Source: Spirochaetaceae bacterium UBA5556
GTDB lineage: Bacteria; Spirochaetota; Spirochaetia; Treponematales; Rectinemataceae
Direction: 5' to 3'
DNA length: 64,000 bases
NCBI GenBank assembly: GCA_002425765.1
Contig: DIMW01000003.1
Coordinates: 84,840-148,839 of the forward strand
Under the pieces are notes generated by a model. The model worked only from the letters and a program-made list of their open reading frames with translations, did not search any database and was not told the DNA's origin. This document shows, piece after piece, positions 17,003 through 26,362 of the stretch (positions are counted from its first letter, which is position 1; every line of letters starts with the position of its first letter). The translations under genes were made by a program, and so were the position numbers.

Positions 17003-19399
17003 ATGCCCATGGAAGCAAAAAAGAAAACTCATCCCAAAGCCTCGGTCGTCGTCACGAAAAAGCCAGTGCGCCGTGTTCCGGCCTCGCGCTCGTCTTTGAA
17101 GAGCGCCCGGGGTATTACGGCCCTCATGTTTACGGCCGCCGGCGCGTTTGCGCTTCTCTCCATGCTCCTGTGGACGCACTTTCCCTCGATCTGGAAACCA
17201 CTTGTCGTGCCGGGCAAAGTCCTACTGAGCGTGTTTTCGTGGGCGGCCTATTATCTTCCCCTGTGGCTGGTCTGGGCCGGGGCGCTCGTGTTTGTGCCCA
17301 AGCTCTGCCCGCGATCAACCTATCTTCTGGGTATCTCCGCGCTGCCTTTTGTGGTAGTGACTGGTTTCGCCCGCCTTTCGAGCAATCCGGGAGCATTTTT
17401 TGAGAGCCACCCCTCGATGGCGAAGGTGGGGCTCTCTTCGCTGTACGCGGCTCTGGGATTTTTGCTCGCCGCGAGTTTTGTGGTGGTGATCGCGGGCTAT
17501 ATCAAGCTTTCGGAGTGGCTTAAGGCGAACGGCTACATCAAGACGCGCGCCGAAAAGAAAAGAAACGAGGAAGCGCGGACATTCGGTCAGAAATTAGCGA
17601 CTTTTTGGAGAAATGTCTCTATGAAGAGAGAGGAGCGGCGCAAGCGAAAGGAAGAAGCCCGCCTGGCGCGCGCGGAAGCCCTCGCGGAGAAGAATATTTC
17701 GCTCAATATCCCCGATGTGCCGCCTCCCGATCCGCTTAGGTCTGAGGAGAAAATTACAATGGGCGCTGGCGCACCCGTACAGAACACCATCCGGAGCCCC
17801 GAGGTTCAAGTCGCGCCGGCACCTGTATCTGCCCTCGATGCCGCGGGCATTTCCTTCACCTCCGTACCTCCCGCGCGGCCCGCCCTACCAGGCGAAGAGC
17901 CCAAGCGCGCCATCGTCGAGCGTATCCTCGAGCGCAAGGCGGCCAAAACCTATCACGTGCCCATCGATGGACTTTTGAATACCTATCCCGACGGCCAGTA
18001 CTGGATTATCGACGACAAGACCCGCGCCAGCGCGGGGGTCCTCAAGGAGACGCTCGCGGAGTTCGGCATCGAAGCCGAAGTGACCGGCATCCGCAAGGGC
18101 CCCGTCATCACCATGTTCGAAATACTTCCCGCGCACGGCGTCAAAATTTCGAAGATCACCAACCTGAGCGACAACATCGCCCTCAGGCTCGCGGCGTCCA
18201 GCGTGCGCATCGTCGCGCCCATTCCCGGCAAGCACGCCGTAGGCATCGAGGTGCCGAACGAGCGCCGCTCCATCGTCTCCCTGCGCGAACTCATCGAGAG
18301 TGAGCTCTTCCGTCAGACAAAAATGGAAATTCCCGTCGCCCTCGGCAAGGATATCACCGGCGAAGTCCAGCTCATCGATCTCACCCAAATGCCCCACCTC
18401 CTCATCGCGGGCGCCACTGGTTCCGGCAAATCGGTCTGCGTCAACTCGATCATCCTTTCGATCCTGTACAAACGCACACCCGAAGAAGTCAAACTCATGC
18501 TCATCGACCCCAAAATCGTCGAGCTCAAACTCTACAACGACATACCCCACCTCATGACGCCCGTCGTCACCGAGGCGAAAAAGGCCTTCCAGGCGCTCCA
18601 GTACTGCATCTGCGAGATGGAGCGCCGCTACTCCATGCTCGATGGCCTCGGCGTGCGGGACATACGCTCCTACAACCGCCGCGTCCGCGAGCGCAACCTC
18701 GCCCAGGAAAAACTGCCCTACATCGTCGTCATCATCGACGAGTTCGCCGACCTCATGCAGATCACCGGCAAGGAACTCGAGGCCACTCTCGCGCGCCTCG
18801 CCGCCATGTCCCGCGCCGTCGGCATCCACCTCGTCCTCGCCACCCAGCGTCCCAGCATCGATGTCATCACTGGCCTCATCAAGGCCAACATACCCTCGCG
18901 CATCGCCTTCATGGTCGCCAGCAAATTCGACAGCCGCACCATCATCGACATGGTCGGCGCCGAAAAGCTCCTCGGCCGCGGCGACATGCTCTTCTCCGGC
19001 GCCCAGGACCCCTTCCCCGTCCGCATGCAGGGCGCCTTCGTCTCCGAAGAGGAAGTCGAGCGCGTGGTCGCCCACGTCAAGACCCTGGGCGAACCCGAAT
19101 ACATCGACGAGGAAATCTTCATCGACGACGAAGACCTCGAAGAGCCCACGCTCTTCGATGACGGCGACGACCCTCTCTTCCAGAAAGCCCTCGAGATCGT
19201 TCTCCAGCAGGGCAAGGCCTCCGTCAGTTACATCCAGCGCCGCCTCAAGATCGGCTTCAACCGCGCGGCCCGCCTCGTCGAAATGATGGAAGAAAAAGGC
19301 ATCGTCGGCCCCGCCCAGGGTTCGAAGCCGAGGGATGTGCTGAGAAACCCCGATGTATTCGACGGGGGAGCGGCCTCGAGGATGAGGGAAGAAGAGTGA
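17003..19399 (+). CDS. ftsK: DNA translocase FtsK/SpoIIIE
   Basis: A 798-residue membrane-tethered ATPase that pumps chromosomal DNA through the division septum. ATG 17003 follows GGAGG. Four membrane helices lie in residues about 35-175, followed by a short charged linker, the alpha domain (KGPVITMFEILPAHGVKISKITNL) and the RecA-like motor. Walker A is GATGSGKS at 470-477 and Walker B is YIVVIIDEFADL. The ATQRPSIDVITGLIKANIPSRIAF sequence follows. The C-terminal gamma winged helix that reads polar DNA sequences is present (ALEIVLQQGKASVSYIQRRL). The linker is much shorter than in E. coli FtsK, as in SpoIIIE. It is divergent from the AraC gene and marks the left edge of the AT-rich island. 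Confidence 0.97.
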   Translation: MPMEAKKKTHPKASVVVTKKPVRRVPASRSSLKSARGITALMFTAAGAFALLSMLLWTHFPSIWKPLVVPGKVLLSVFSWAAYYLPLWLVWAGALVFVPKLCPRSTYLLGISALPFVVVTGFARLSSNPGAFFESHPSMAKVGLSSLYAALGFLLAASFVVVIAGYIKLSEWLKANGYIKTRAEKKRNEEARTFGQKLATFWRNVSMKREERRKRKEEARLARAEALAEKNISLNIPDVPPPDPLRSEEKITMGAGAPVQNTIRSPEVQVAPAPVSALDAAGISFTSVPPARPALPGEEPKRAIVERILERKAAKTYHVPIDGLLNTYPDGQYWIIDDKTRASAGVLKETLAEFGIEAEVTGIRKGPVITMFEILPAHGVKISKITNLSDNIALRLAASSVRIVAPIPGKHAVGIEVPNERRSIVSLRELIESELFRQTKMEIPVALGKDITGEVQLIDLTQMPHLLIAGATGSGKSVCVNSIILSILYKRTPEEVKLMLIDPKIVELKLYNDIPHLMTPVVTEAKKAFQALQYCICEMERRYSMLDGLGVRDIRSYNRRVRERNLAQEKLPYIVVIIDEFADLMQITGKELEATLARLAAMSRAVGIHLVLATQRPSIDVITGLIKANIPSRIAFMVASKFDSRTIIDMVGAEKLLGRGDMLFSGAQDPFPVRMQGAFVSEEEVERVVAHVKTLGEPEYIDEEIFIDDEDLEEPTLFDDGDDPLFQKALEIVLQQGKASVSYIQRRLKIGFNRAARLVEMMEEKGIVGPAQGSKPRDVLRNPDVFDGGAASRMREEE

Positions 19400-20226
19400 A
19401 GGGACATCGTTGTATAGTGATTGCGACGCCACCTCGTCAGTCGCAGAGATGCCAGCTGCGCCTCGGTTTTTCATGCTATTGTGCCGGGTCTTCCAAAAAC
19501 TATTTGTGATTGGCTCTTGTTTATTATCAAGATCGTTTCTTAATCTATCCTCATTAATTATTATATAATTTTCAAGCCTTTTATTTACACTGTATGCGTT
19601 AAGTGTTACTGACGGCCACAGATAATAAAACGATACTTACAATTATTCATCAAAAAGAATAATTGTAAGTAATTTTGTTTACAAATAGAAATTTTTCTTT
19701 TCAAAAACACCTTCTCTCGCGAATTGGGGGATACCAATCCTCCTTATCTGTATCACTACTATGCAGCCATGACGATAACCGCGACTGGTTTGTGTTTAAC
19801 CTTACGGAAAGCAGAAACGCGGGCAAGTCCTCTACACGGAATGATTCCCCGAAGGGTCGTATCGACATACACCAGATGCTCTCTTATGGCGCACGGTTGT
19901 TTGTGCATCCCTTCTTCGATCTTCCAAATCCCGAGATACCACCAATCATATTTAGGGAAATAATTACAAGTCTTTCTAAACTTAAAGATGATTTCATCAG
20001 CAATTTCGTGAAAATGAGCCAGGATACGGTACCCGGAACGATCGTAAAAGGATATGCTGATTATGGCCATGCATTCAGGTTTGAGGCAGACAACAGCGCT
20101 ACCGTCCGCAGCAAGCCGTTTGCCGCTGGATTTAAGCTTCAATGGCTCATGGGACCTGAATACATCCAAGGATGGCATTATTATAACCTGACGATTACCA
20201 TGTCAAAATTTGCTTTAAATTCTTTG
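19400..20226. other. 827-bp AT-rich stretch without a recognised gene
   Basis: Composition drops sharply right after ftsK. The stretch holds the 15-bp inverted repeat described separately and one long plus-strand open frame of unknown meaning. I see no clear terminator for ftsK, no RNA gene and no transposon end. It is the left boundary of the glycyl-radical island. Confidence 0.5.
19634..19671. repeat. 15-bp perfect inverted repeat
   Basis: TACTTACAATTATTC at 19634-19648 is fully complementary to GAATAATTGTAAGTA at 19657-19671, with an 8-nt loop (ATCAAAAA). It is followed on the plus strand by AATTTTGTTT, so it could act as a weak terminator. The stem is almost pure A/T, so an operator is equally possible. 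Confidence 0.55.
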
Positions 20227-20304
20227 TCAGACCGTTATTATTTTTACACCTTGTTCCATAACCTCATTTTCAAAGTTTTTATCTATTTCGCTGTCTGTAA
20301 TTAA
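19675..20304 (+). CDS. Hypothetical open frame, doubtful
   Basis: An uninterrupted 209-codon frame starting with TTG, without a clear ribosome-binding site. I do not recognise its product. There are no membrane helices or signal peptide, and no known motif. Its 3' end runs 78 nt into the DeoR gene on the opposite strand. The opposite strand also has a 139-codon frame here (19759-20178), equally unrecognised, so one or both may be chance. It could be a remnant of a mobile gene at the island edge. Confidence 0.22.
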   Translation: MFTNRNFSFQKHLLSRIGGYQSSLSVSLLCSHDDNRDWFVFNLTESRNAGKSSTRNDSPKGRIDIHQMLSYGARLFVHPFFDLPNPEIPPIIFREIITSLSKLKDDFISNFVKMSQDTVPGTIVKGYADYGHAFRFEADNSATVRSKPFAAGFKLQWLMGPEYIQGWHYYNLTITMSKFALNSLSDRYYFYTLFHNLIFKVFIYFAVCN

Positions 20305-21015
20305 ATAGTCCACTTCGGATAAGGATATAGTATTTGCATTGCCTTTTTTATTGCATTTGGAAGAATCCGCGCACAGAATGACATTATCGGAACACCGTGC
20401 CATTTGTCGTATTACCTCCGCAATATCCAGCGATGAAGCCGTGACTCCATATTTTGCGGAAAAACCTATAGTACCGATGAATGCATATTTTGCATTGAAT
20501 CTTTTGATGGCATCGAGGGCTAAGGGGCCAATAAAGCATTCGTCGAGCAGACGAAAGTCTCCCCCCACCATCGTGAAACGTACAGAGGGATTTCTGCGAA
20601 TGGACTGAATGGGGAGCAAAGAATTTGTAATGATGTATATATCGCGTTTACCCAGCAGAAACCGTGGGATCATGGCAGTGGTTGTTCCGGAGTCGATAAA
20701 CACCGTATCTCCACTCTGCATCATTTCTGCCGCTTTTCGAGCTATCTTGGTTTTTTGTCTCAAATTTGTCTGTTGGCGTTTGACAATATTCGGATGGAGG
20801 GCAAGCATGGCTTTACCGTGAGTGCGGATGATGAGGCCTCTATTGGACATAAAATTGAGGTCGTTTCTGACCGTTGCATCAGTGACACCTAGAATTTTGC
20901 TCATCTCGAGCACAGAAATACCTGGACGGTCAGTAAGAATGTCGAGAATTTTCTCTTGCCGTTCGGTGATAAATTCATCGATATAATCAGATTTGGGATT
21001 CTGCTTAGTCCTCAT
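20227..21015 (-). CDS. DeoR-family transcriptional regulator
   Basis: A 262-residue sugar-responsive repressor. The N-terminal winged helix (residues about 15-70, ISVLEMSKILGVTDATVRNDLNFMSNRGLIIRTHGKA) is the DeoR signature. The C-terminal DeoRC sensor domain has the ribose-isomerase-like fold motifs DTVFIDSGTTTAMI, IITNSLLPIQ, MVGGDFR and ILCADSSKCNKKG, which bind phosphorylated sugars in characterised relatives. It follows the AGE-epimerase gene on the same strand after a 210-nt gap, so it may have its own promoter. By position it should control the transporter-GRE operon, probably through a phospho-sugar made by the PfkB kinase. Confidence 0.92.
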   Translation of the reverse strand: MRTKQNPKSDYIDEFITERQEKILDILTDRPGISVLEMSKILGVTDATVRNDLNFMSNRGLIIRTHGKAMLALHPNIVKRQQTNLRQKTKIARKAAEMMQSGDTVFIDSGTTTAMIPRFLLGKRDIYIITNSLLPIQSIRRNPSVRFTMVGGDFRLLDECFIGPLALDAIKRFNAKYAFIGTIGFSAKYGVTASSLDIAEVIRQMARCSDNVILCADSSKCNKKGNANTISLSEVDYLITDSEIDKNFENEVMEQGVKIITV

Positions 21016-21225
21016 TTTGAGCTGGTCTCCTCACCAAAAGCAGTGTGTGTTATTTTCAGCTTTCGCCTATCGCACAGGAAACAATAAATATTCTCTTAAT
21101 ATGGCCTTCTGAGTCAAGCTCTGAAAATACAAGCGTTGTCTATATGATATGAAAGACTTTCCCCTAGGAATTAAAACCCCATCAAAATGGTCTTTATCTA
21201 TCTGGCGGCCTACCTGTGTTCAGCG
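21016..21225 (-). other. Gap between AGE-epimerase and deoR genes
   Basis: A 210-bp AT-rich stretch, the only sizeable gap downstream in the operon. I found no strong hairpin terminator or convincing promoter. The deoR start is preceded by GAGGAG about 11 nt upstream. Confidence 0.4.
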
Positions 21226-22506
21226 TTAAGCCTTGTGCTTAAGTATCGACTCGCATCGTTTTTTGCATTCGAGCATTGATCGGCCAGTGTGATATATGGC
21301 CTTCCACGGATTGCCGATGTTCCCGATTTTGACGTTTCCATCTTTATCCAGAAGCTGTCGCCACTCTCCTATGGCATGATCAATAAAATGGAGTTTTGCA
21401 AAATTCCAAGTCTGAATAAACGCGTAGAGATATTCATCTTTTCCGAATGTCTGATAAGCATCAAGGAATCCGATGAGCGCTTCGCAGTTTTGCCACCATT
21501 CTTTGTCCGTGTTTGAAGCCGGACCGATGTGCGGGCCTTCTCTATAAAGACCTCCGGAGATTCGGTCGAAGCCGTATTGTAGGGTATGGGAAATCAACTT
21601 CTCCTCAAGATCGGCATATGAGGAAATGGGCATCTTGAGGACTTTCAACGCCCTGTTGAGTAACCACACCAATTCGATATTATGTCCATAGGAAGTCGAA
21701 TCAGAAGATTCTTCCTCTATTTTCTGAGTGAGGCGCTCCGAATTCCAAGTCCGATTGATGTTTATTGCCGGGATAGGGTTGAATGCCAGATCAAATTGAT
21801 TCCGTCCACAGCCCCTATCCACATCGATCATTTTTGTGATTATAAGATTGATGACTTCAGAAAGCCGTCGCATATGTATTTCTGCAGAAGAGCATTGCGC
21901 CAGTGAAGTGAACGCCTCCATAAGATGCATGTGAATATCAATTGATTTTCTGTCACCCGCCCAGAACCCCTTTTCTTCCAATGTCCAGTCCTCTTTGAGA
22001 TTCTCGTAATACCCTCCATTGAGATTGTCCGCACAATACTTCTCAAGCAGATCGAAAGTTTTCGAGGCGTATTCCAGACCCACGGGTTTACCGGAGGCTC
22101 TCGTATATTCGGAAAGGGCATATATTGCAAAGCTTTCTCCATATACTATCTTGCCCTTGTCTTTGGGAGCGCCTTGTCTTGTCGTACGCCATATCCAGCC
22201 GCCGTGTTTTTTATCCCAAAAATGCCCGAGAAAAAAATCAACGCCTTTTTCGGCCTCTTTTAAGAATTCCTTTCGATCCGGGTATTCTAGATATAGAGAG
22301 GAGAGACCCCAAATCATCCGCGTCTGTGTCACGATGTATTTATCCGTGTCTCCCGATGGTTCCCCATTTAGATCAAACGATGTCAAAAAGCCGCCGTACT
22401 CTTTATCAATGCCATTATCAATCCAGAATTGCAGAATTCCTTTTTCAAGATGATCACAAATTTCTTTATAAATGATCGACATGCTGCTGGATAAGTTGGC
22501 GTTCAT
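21226..22506 (-). CDS. N-acylglucosamine/cellobiose 2-epimerase family sugar epimerase or isomerase
   Basis: A 426-residue (alpha/alpha)6-barrel enzyme of the AGE superfamily, which interconverts C2 epimers or aldose/ketose pairs of free sugars. The conserved arginine is in TQTRMIWGLSSLY. The catalytic histidine motifs are IHMHLMEAFT, YGHNIELVWLL and the C-terminal WKAIYHTGRSMLE, with WWQNCEALIGFL between them. These motifs sit closer to cellobiose 2-epimerases than to RnBP-type epimerases. YihS-type aldose-ketose isomerases are also in this superfamily. It starts behind AAGGAG, 59 nt after the activase gene. It should process the imported sugar before or after the kinase step. Confidence 0.87.
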   Translation of the reverse strand: MNANLSSSMSIIYKEICDHLEKGILQFWIDNGIDKEYGGFLTSFDLNGEPSGDTDKYIVTQTRMIWGLSSLYLEYPDRKEFLKEAEKGVDFFLGHFWDKKHGGWIWRTTRQGAPKDKGKIVYGESFAIYALSEYTRASGKPVGLEYASKTFDLLEKYCADNLNGGYYENLKEDWTLEEKGFWAGDRKSIDIHMHLMEAFTSLAQCSSAEIHMRRLSEVINLIITKMIDVDRGCGRNQFDLAFNPIPAININRTWNSERLTQKIEEESSDSTSYGHNIELVWLLNRALKVLKMPISSYADLEEKLISHTLQYGFDRISGGLYREGPHIGPASNTDKEWWQNCEALIGFLDAYQTFGKDEYLYAFIQTWNFAKLHFIDHAIGEWRQLLDKDGNVKIGNIGNPWKAIYHTGRSMLECKKRCESILKHKA

Positions 22507-22565
22507 GGTATAACGGCTCCTTGTTATAAAGACGAAACTTTAAAATAGTACACATATATTTTTGT

Positions 22566-23528
22566 CTATTTTTTTTTGGTTTTTCTGATTATTACATCAT
22601 CTTTTACGATAGCGGCTCCGGCGCGAGCGATTATGGCATAGAAATCATTGATTTGGTCGTCTGTGAATGGCTTTACGGAATCTGACAGACAGAATTCTTT
22701 GTTTCTTAGTACATATTTGTTTCTGCCTAATGGATTATAATTGATTAATTCTATGGGGATGTCGCTTCTTGTTGTCGCGACAAATTGAGCGATTTGCTGT
22801 ATGTTTTCCGGTGTCGCGGTAAATTCCGGGATGAGTGGTATGCGTACCAATATTGAATTTACCTTCTTGGCTAAATACTTAAAATTGGCCTTGATTATTT
22901 CATTGTCGGCCCGTGTATGTACTATGTGCTCCTCTCGGGCAAATATTTTGATGTCTATTATGAATTCGTCGACACATTCGACGAATTCATCGATGGTTTC
23001 TCTAGTGGTGTAGAGGCATGTTTCTATAATGGTATTGATCCCCTCTGTCTTGCATGACTCCAGGATTTTTCTGCTGAAGTTTTTTTGATAGAAAGGCTCT
23101 CCACCCGATAATGTCACCCCTCCGTGCGATTCTTCATAGAAAGCCGTATCTTTTTTTACTTCCTGGATGATTTCTTGCACGGTCACGAGTCTCCCATCAA
23201 AGGCAAGAGCGTTGGCGGGACATTCGGAGACGCATATTCCGCATTTGTTGCACAGGGACTTATCGATGTTGATATGATTGGCTTTATCCGCCGATACCGA
23301 CAATGCTTTTTGTGGACACTTTCCGACACAGATATGGCACGCGATACATTTATTCTTAAAATGCCACAGATCGATGCTGCTTTTTTTCCCTTCGGGATTA
23401 TGGCACCATTTGCAATCCAAGGGGCAGCCTTTCAAGAAAACGGTGGAGCGCAATCCTGGGCCGTCGTGAATTGTGAAACGCCTGATGTCAAAAATGATGC
23501 CGCTCTCACCAGTCTCAATCGGCCCCAT
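22566..23528 (-). CDS. Glycyl radical enzyme activase (radical SAM)
   Basis: Generates the glycyl radical on the neighbouring enzyme using S-adenosylmethionine and a [4Fe-4S] cluster. ATG 23528 follows AGGAG and overlaps the GRE gene end by 14 nt. The 320-residue protein has the HDGPGLRSTVFLKGCPLDCKWC signature (CX3CX2C). Between the radical SAM motif and the rest of the barrel lies a two-cluster ferredoxin insert (CIACHICVGKCP and CNKCGICVSECP), as in activases of dehydratases and decarboxylases but not of pyruvate formate-lyase. GGVTLSGGEP is the usual SAM-binding segment. The pairing with the GRE is certain from coupling. Confidence 0.95.
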   Translation of the reverse strand: MGPIETGESGIIFDIRRFTIHDGPGLRSTVFLKGCPLDCKWCHNPEGKKSSIDLWHFKNKCIACHICVGKCPQKALSVSADKANHINIDKSLCNKCGICVSECPANALAFDGRLVTVQEIIQEVKKDTAFYEESHGGVTLSGGEPFYQKNFSRKILESCKTEGINTIIETCLYTTRETIDEFVECVDEFIIDIKIFAREEHIVHTRADNEIIKANFKYLAKKVNSILVRIPLIPEFTATPENIQQIAQFVATTRSDIPIELINYNPLGRNKYVLRNKEFCLSDSVKPFTDDQINDFYAIIARAGAAIVKDDVIIRKTKKK

Positions 23529-25899
23529 ATTCTGTTCTCCTGATGATTTCATCCTGAAGATCATCCGCGAGTTCTGTAAAATAGGCCGTATAACCTGCAA
23601 CTCTTACGAGAAGATCTCTGTATGCTTCGGGGTTCTTCTTTGCGGCCAGAAGATCTTCCCTTCGCACAACGTTGAATTGGACGTGGTGAATGTGAAGTTT
23701 GATGAAAGTGCGCAGAAATGATGAAAATTTGACAATATTCGATTCTTTCTGGAAAAATTCCGGCAGAAACTTCAGATTCAGCAAGGAACCGTTGCTGGCC
23801 AGTATCGAGTCGATTCGTGAGACAGAATTTAAAAGTGCAGTGGGCCCTGTTTGATCCCTGCCATATACGGCGGACAAACCTCCATCCGCAAGAGGCTGTT
23901 TGGCTAATCTACCGTCAGGAGTCGCCCCGACGTTGAGTCCCATTGGCACATGAGCCGATACGGTATATAGCCCGATTTGGAACAGTCCACCTCTTGCGTT
24001 TCTATATTTCCCGACTTCTTTGGAAAAGTAGGCTACCCATTTTTGGCCTATCCTGTCGACCCATTCAACATCGTTGCCATATTTGGGGATCTTGTTGAGC
24101 AGTCTATTTCTCAATATTTCATGTCCTTTAAAGTTTTTTCTGAGCGCTTCGAGCAATGTGACCGGCATGACAAATTTCTCGTCGTAGACCGAAGTTTTTA
24201 TTGCGGCCAATGAATCCGCAACATTGGCGACTTGAATGCATTGGACGCCGCTAAAATTGTAGAAGGCTCCTCCCGCCGTCACATCACGGCCTTTGTCCAG
24301 GCAGTTCTCCATGACGGAAGATAAGAAGGGAGAAGGAAGATAGGCCGCGTGCATTCTGTCCACGGTGATGCATGCTTTTATCATCTTGTCTATAAAATAA
24401 TTAATTTGTGTTTTAAATGCGTTTTCTAAATCTTCGTAGGTTTTGTAGTCATACAGGAATCCTGTCTGGAGCCCAAGTTTTTTGCCTGTGAGAAGGCAGT
24501 ATCCGTTGTTAAGAGTCAGCTCGAGTACTTTGACCATATTAAACATGGCAGCATCACTCCAGCCGAGGCTATTACCGTGTGTACTGAGCTCGACACAGCC
24601 CACAATCGAGTAGTTCCTTGCATCTTTTATATCTATTCCCTTGTTTGTGAGGGCTGGGATGATACTCTCATCATTGAATATCTGAGGCATCCCGCCGCCA
24701 TTCCCGATTACTTTTATGCAAGCATTTAAGAATTTCTCCGGGGTTTTGTTGTGAATTCTGGCTGAAAGGTTGGGCTGGGAGAGTCTCACTTGATCCTGGG
24801 CCCTTAAGAATATAAATGAAAGGAGATTCGTGGCATCATTGGAGTCATCGTCCACTCCTCCGATAGCGACATTGAAGCCCGTCGTGAAACCGGCAAAATA
24901 TTTCGCGCTTTTTGTATTGCGCATATATACAATATGGTTGAACTTGATCCAGAGAGCCTCCGTCAATTCTAGCGCACGATCGAGAGTCAGGCGTCCTTCC
25001 AAGAAGTCTTTTTCAAAGTATGTATAAAGATACTGATCCATCCTGCCGGGGGATATCGAGTTTGCGTTCGATTCCATGTGCAGAATGACAAACAAAAACC
25101 AGAGCGACTGAAGAGCTTCATGGTATGACTCAGGAGGAGAGGACTCGAGTTTTTTACATATGCGGGAAACCTCAAGGAGCGACGATTGAGCGGACTCGTC
25201 ACTCTCGGAATCGGCCATCCGCTTAGCCAAGTCTGCATAGCGCCCCATGAAACGTATGGCACCTTCAAGGACAAGATCGACAGACAGATAAAAATCCCGC
25301 TTTGAAATGTCACAATCTTTAATTTTTCCCTGGACAATTTTTCTGAGTCCAGAGGGACCGTGCGAAAGCCATTTTTCTGTGTCAGGGCAAATATGTCCCT
25401 GAGAGTGATCCTTTTGATTTATTTTGACTGCGAGTTCGAAATCATCCATGTTTTCATCGAGAACTTGACCTATTTTGTCTCTCAGCCCTTTATTATGCCA
25501 GTAAGGATAGAGTTCGGACCTGAATTCTATAATATCCTTATTATCCACATTGAATCTGTCCTGGGCTCTTGTCGGCAGCGACTCTATCTCCTTGTTGATC
25601 CACTCGATTCCAGCTTCAGGAGAAACGATCCCGGCTCGTATTTTGGTCGACCTATTGCCAACGATCAATTCTTGAGGATCTAAGCTTATTTCAATCTGTT
25701 CCAGAGCGTTTTTCAGTGCAAGGGCTCTTTGAATGATCCGGGGCTTTTCTTCATTTTGCCGATAGGTCTTGGTGATGATTTTAGCTTGTTCTATTGATAA
25801 ATATCTTGGTTCATGCAGAATATGTTTTCTCAGCTTGTCTATTCGGCCAAACGGCTCTATTGAGTCTAGTCTGTCCAAATAGAGATTATAATCGAGCAT
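23515..25899 (-). CDS. Glycyl radical enzyme, non-PFL (eliminase/dehydratase-like class)
   Basis: A 794-residue glycyl radical enzyme. ATG 25899 follows AAAGGAG; a TTG 18 nt upstream does not. The radical site is RVAGYTAYF with G769 near the C-terminus. The thiyl-radical site is GCVE with C435 and catalytic E437, so it is not a pyruvate formate-lyase, which has a Cys-Cys pair. D449 lies 14 residues after the cysteine, as in B12-independent glycerol/propanediol dehydratases. H169 is in QGHICPD. This favours radical elimination of water or another leaving group from a polyol-like substrate, but close relatives include C-S lyases and decarboxylases. Its operon partners (sugar transporter, PfkB kinase, AGE epimerase) suggest a sugar-derived substrate, which I have not seen described for this combination. 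Confidence 0.9.
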   Translation of the reverse strand: MLDYNLYLDRLDSIEPFGRIDKLRKHILHEPRYLSIEQAKIITKTYRQNEEKPRIIQRALALKNALEQIEISLDPQELIVGNRSTKIRAGIVSPEAGIEWINKEIESLPTRAQDRFNVDNKDIIEFRSELYPYWHNKGLRDKIGQVLDENMDDFELAVKINQKDHSQGHICPDTEKWLSHGPSGLRKIVQGKIKDCDISKRDFYLSVDLVLEGAIRFMGRYADLAKRMADSESDESAQSSLLEVSRICKKLESSPPESYHEALQSLWFLFVILHMESNANSISPGRMDQYLYTYFEKDFLEGRLTLDRALELTEALWIKFNHIVYMRNTKSAKYFAGFTTGFNVAIGGVDDDSNDATNLLSFIFLRAQDQVRLSQPNLSARIHNKTPEKFLNACIKVIGNGGGMPQIFNDESIIPALTNKGIDIKDARNYSIVGCVELSTHGNSLGWSDAAMFNMVKVLELTLNNGYCLLTGKKLGLQTGFLYDYKTYEDLENAFKTQINYFIDKMIKACITVDRMHAAYLPSPFLSSVMENCLDKGRDVTAGGAFYNFSGVQCIQVANVADSLAAIKTSVYDEKFVMPVTLLEALRKNFKGHEILRNRLLNKIPKYGNDVEWVDRIGQKWVAYFSKEVGKYRNARGGLFQIGLYTVSAHVPMGLNVGATPDGRLAKQPLADGGLSAVYGRDQTGPTALLNSVSRIDSILASNGSLLNLKFLPEFFQKESNIVKFSSFLRTFIKLHIHHVQFNVVRREDLLAAKKNPEAYRDLLVRVAGYTAYFTELADDLQDEIIRRTEYGAD

Positions 25900-25933
25900 A
25901 CCCAGCTCCTTTTTCAATAAGAGAGTATGATAG

Positions 25934-26362
25934 TTAATCCCCTGACACTACGATGGATATCTTTCTCTCTTGGGGACCATCGAGTTCCACAAGATAGATT
26001 TCCTGTGCGCCTCCGAACAGAACTTTTCCATTTTGGATTGGAAATACGGCATTATTCCCCAGCAGCAATCCTCGCAGGTGACTCGTCGCATTGGCGGAAG
26101 TTCTGCCATAGGAAGGTAGAAAATGTGCGTGGACATATGGACTTTCATCCGGCACAAGTTTTTTAAGAAGATCAACAATATCCAGCTCAAGGCAGTCGAG
26201 GCCTTCATTGACGGTTATACCGGTAGTCGTATGAAGCGTGATGATGTTGACCACACCCGTTTGAATGCTGCTTTCTTGCACTATATCAGAAACGATATTG
26301 CCCATCCGTATCATTTGGATTGATTGGGATGTTTTGATAGCCTTAGAATATATTTTGGTCAT
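25934..26362 (-). CDS. YjbQ/UPF0047 family protein
   Basis: A 142-residue protein of the widespread YjbQ family, with the conserved histidine motifs LHTTTGITVNEG and HAHFLPSYGRTSANATSHLRGLLLG and the core VLFGGAQEIYLVELDGPQERKI. Weak thiamin-phosphate synthase activity has been reported for the family, but its physiological role is unclear. The ATG follows AAGGAG and overlaps the end of the amidohydrolase gene by 20 nt. Its presence inside a catabolic operon suggests a specific metabolic or repair job here. I cannot name it. Confidence 0.9.
   Translation of the reverse strand: MTKIYSKAIKTSQSIQMIRMGNIVSDIVQESSIQTGVVNIITLHTTTGITVNEGLDCLELDIVDLLKKLVPDESPYVHAHFLPSYGRTSANATSHLRGLLLGNNAVFPIQNGKVLFGGAQEIYLVELDGPQERKISIVVSGD

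Noticed and set aside
17885..19474. 529-codon open frame antisense to ftsK
   Set aside because: Same cause: low-complexity acidic translation opposite a well-conserved FtsK motor.
23515..25899. Pyruvate formate-lyase
   Set aside because: The active site is a single Cys followed by V-E (GCVE), not the Cys-Cys pair of PFL, and the activase has a ferredoxin insert.
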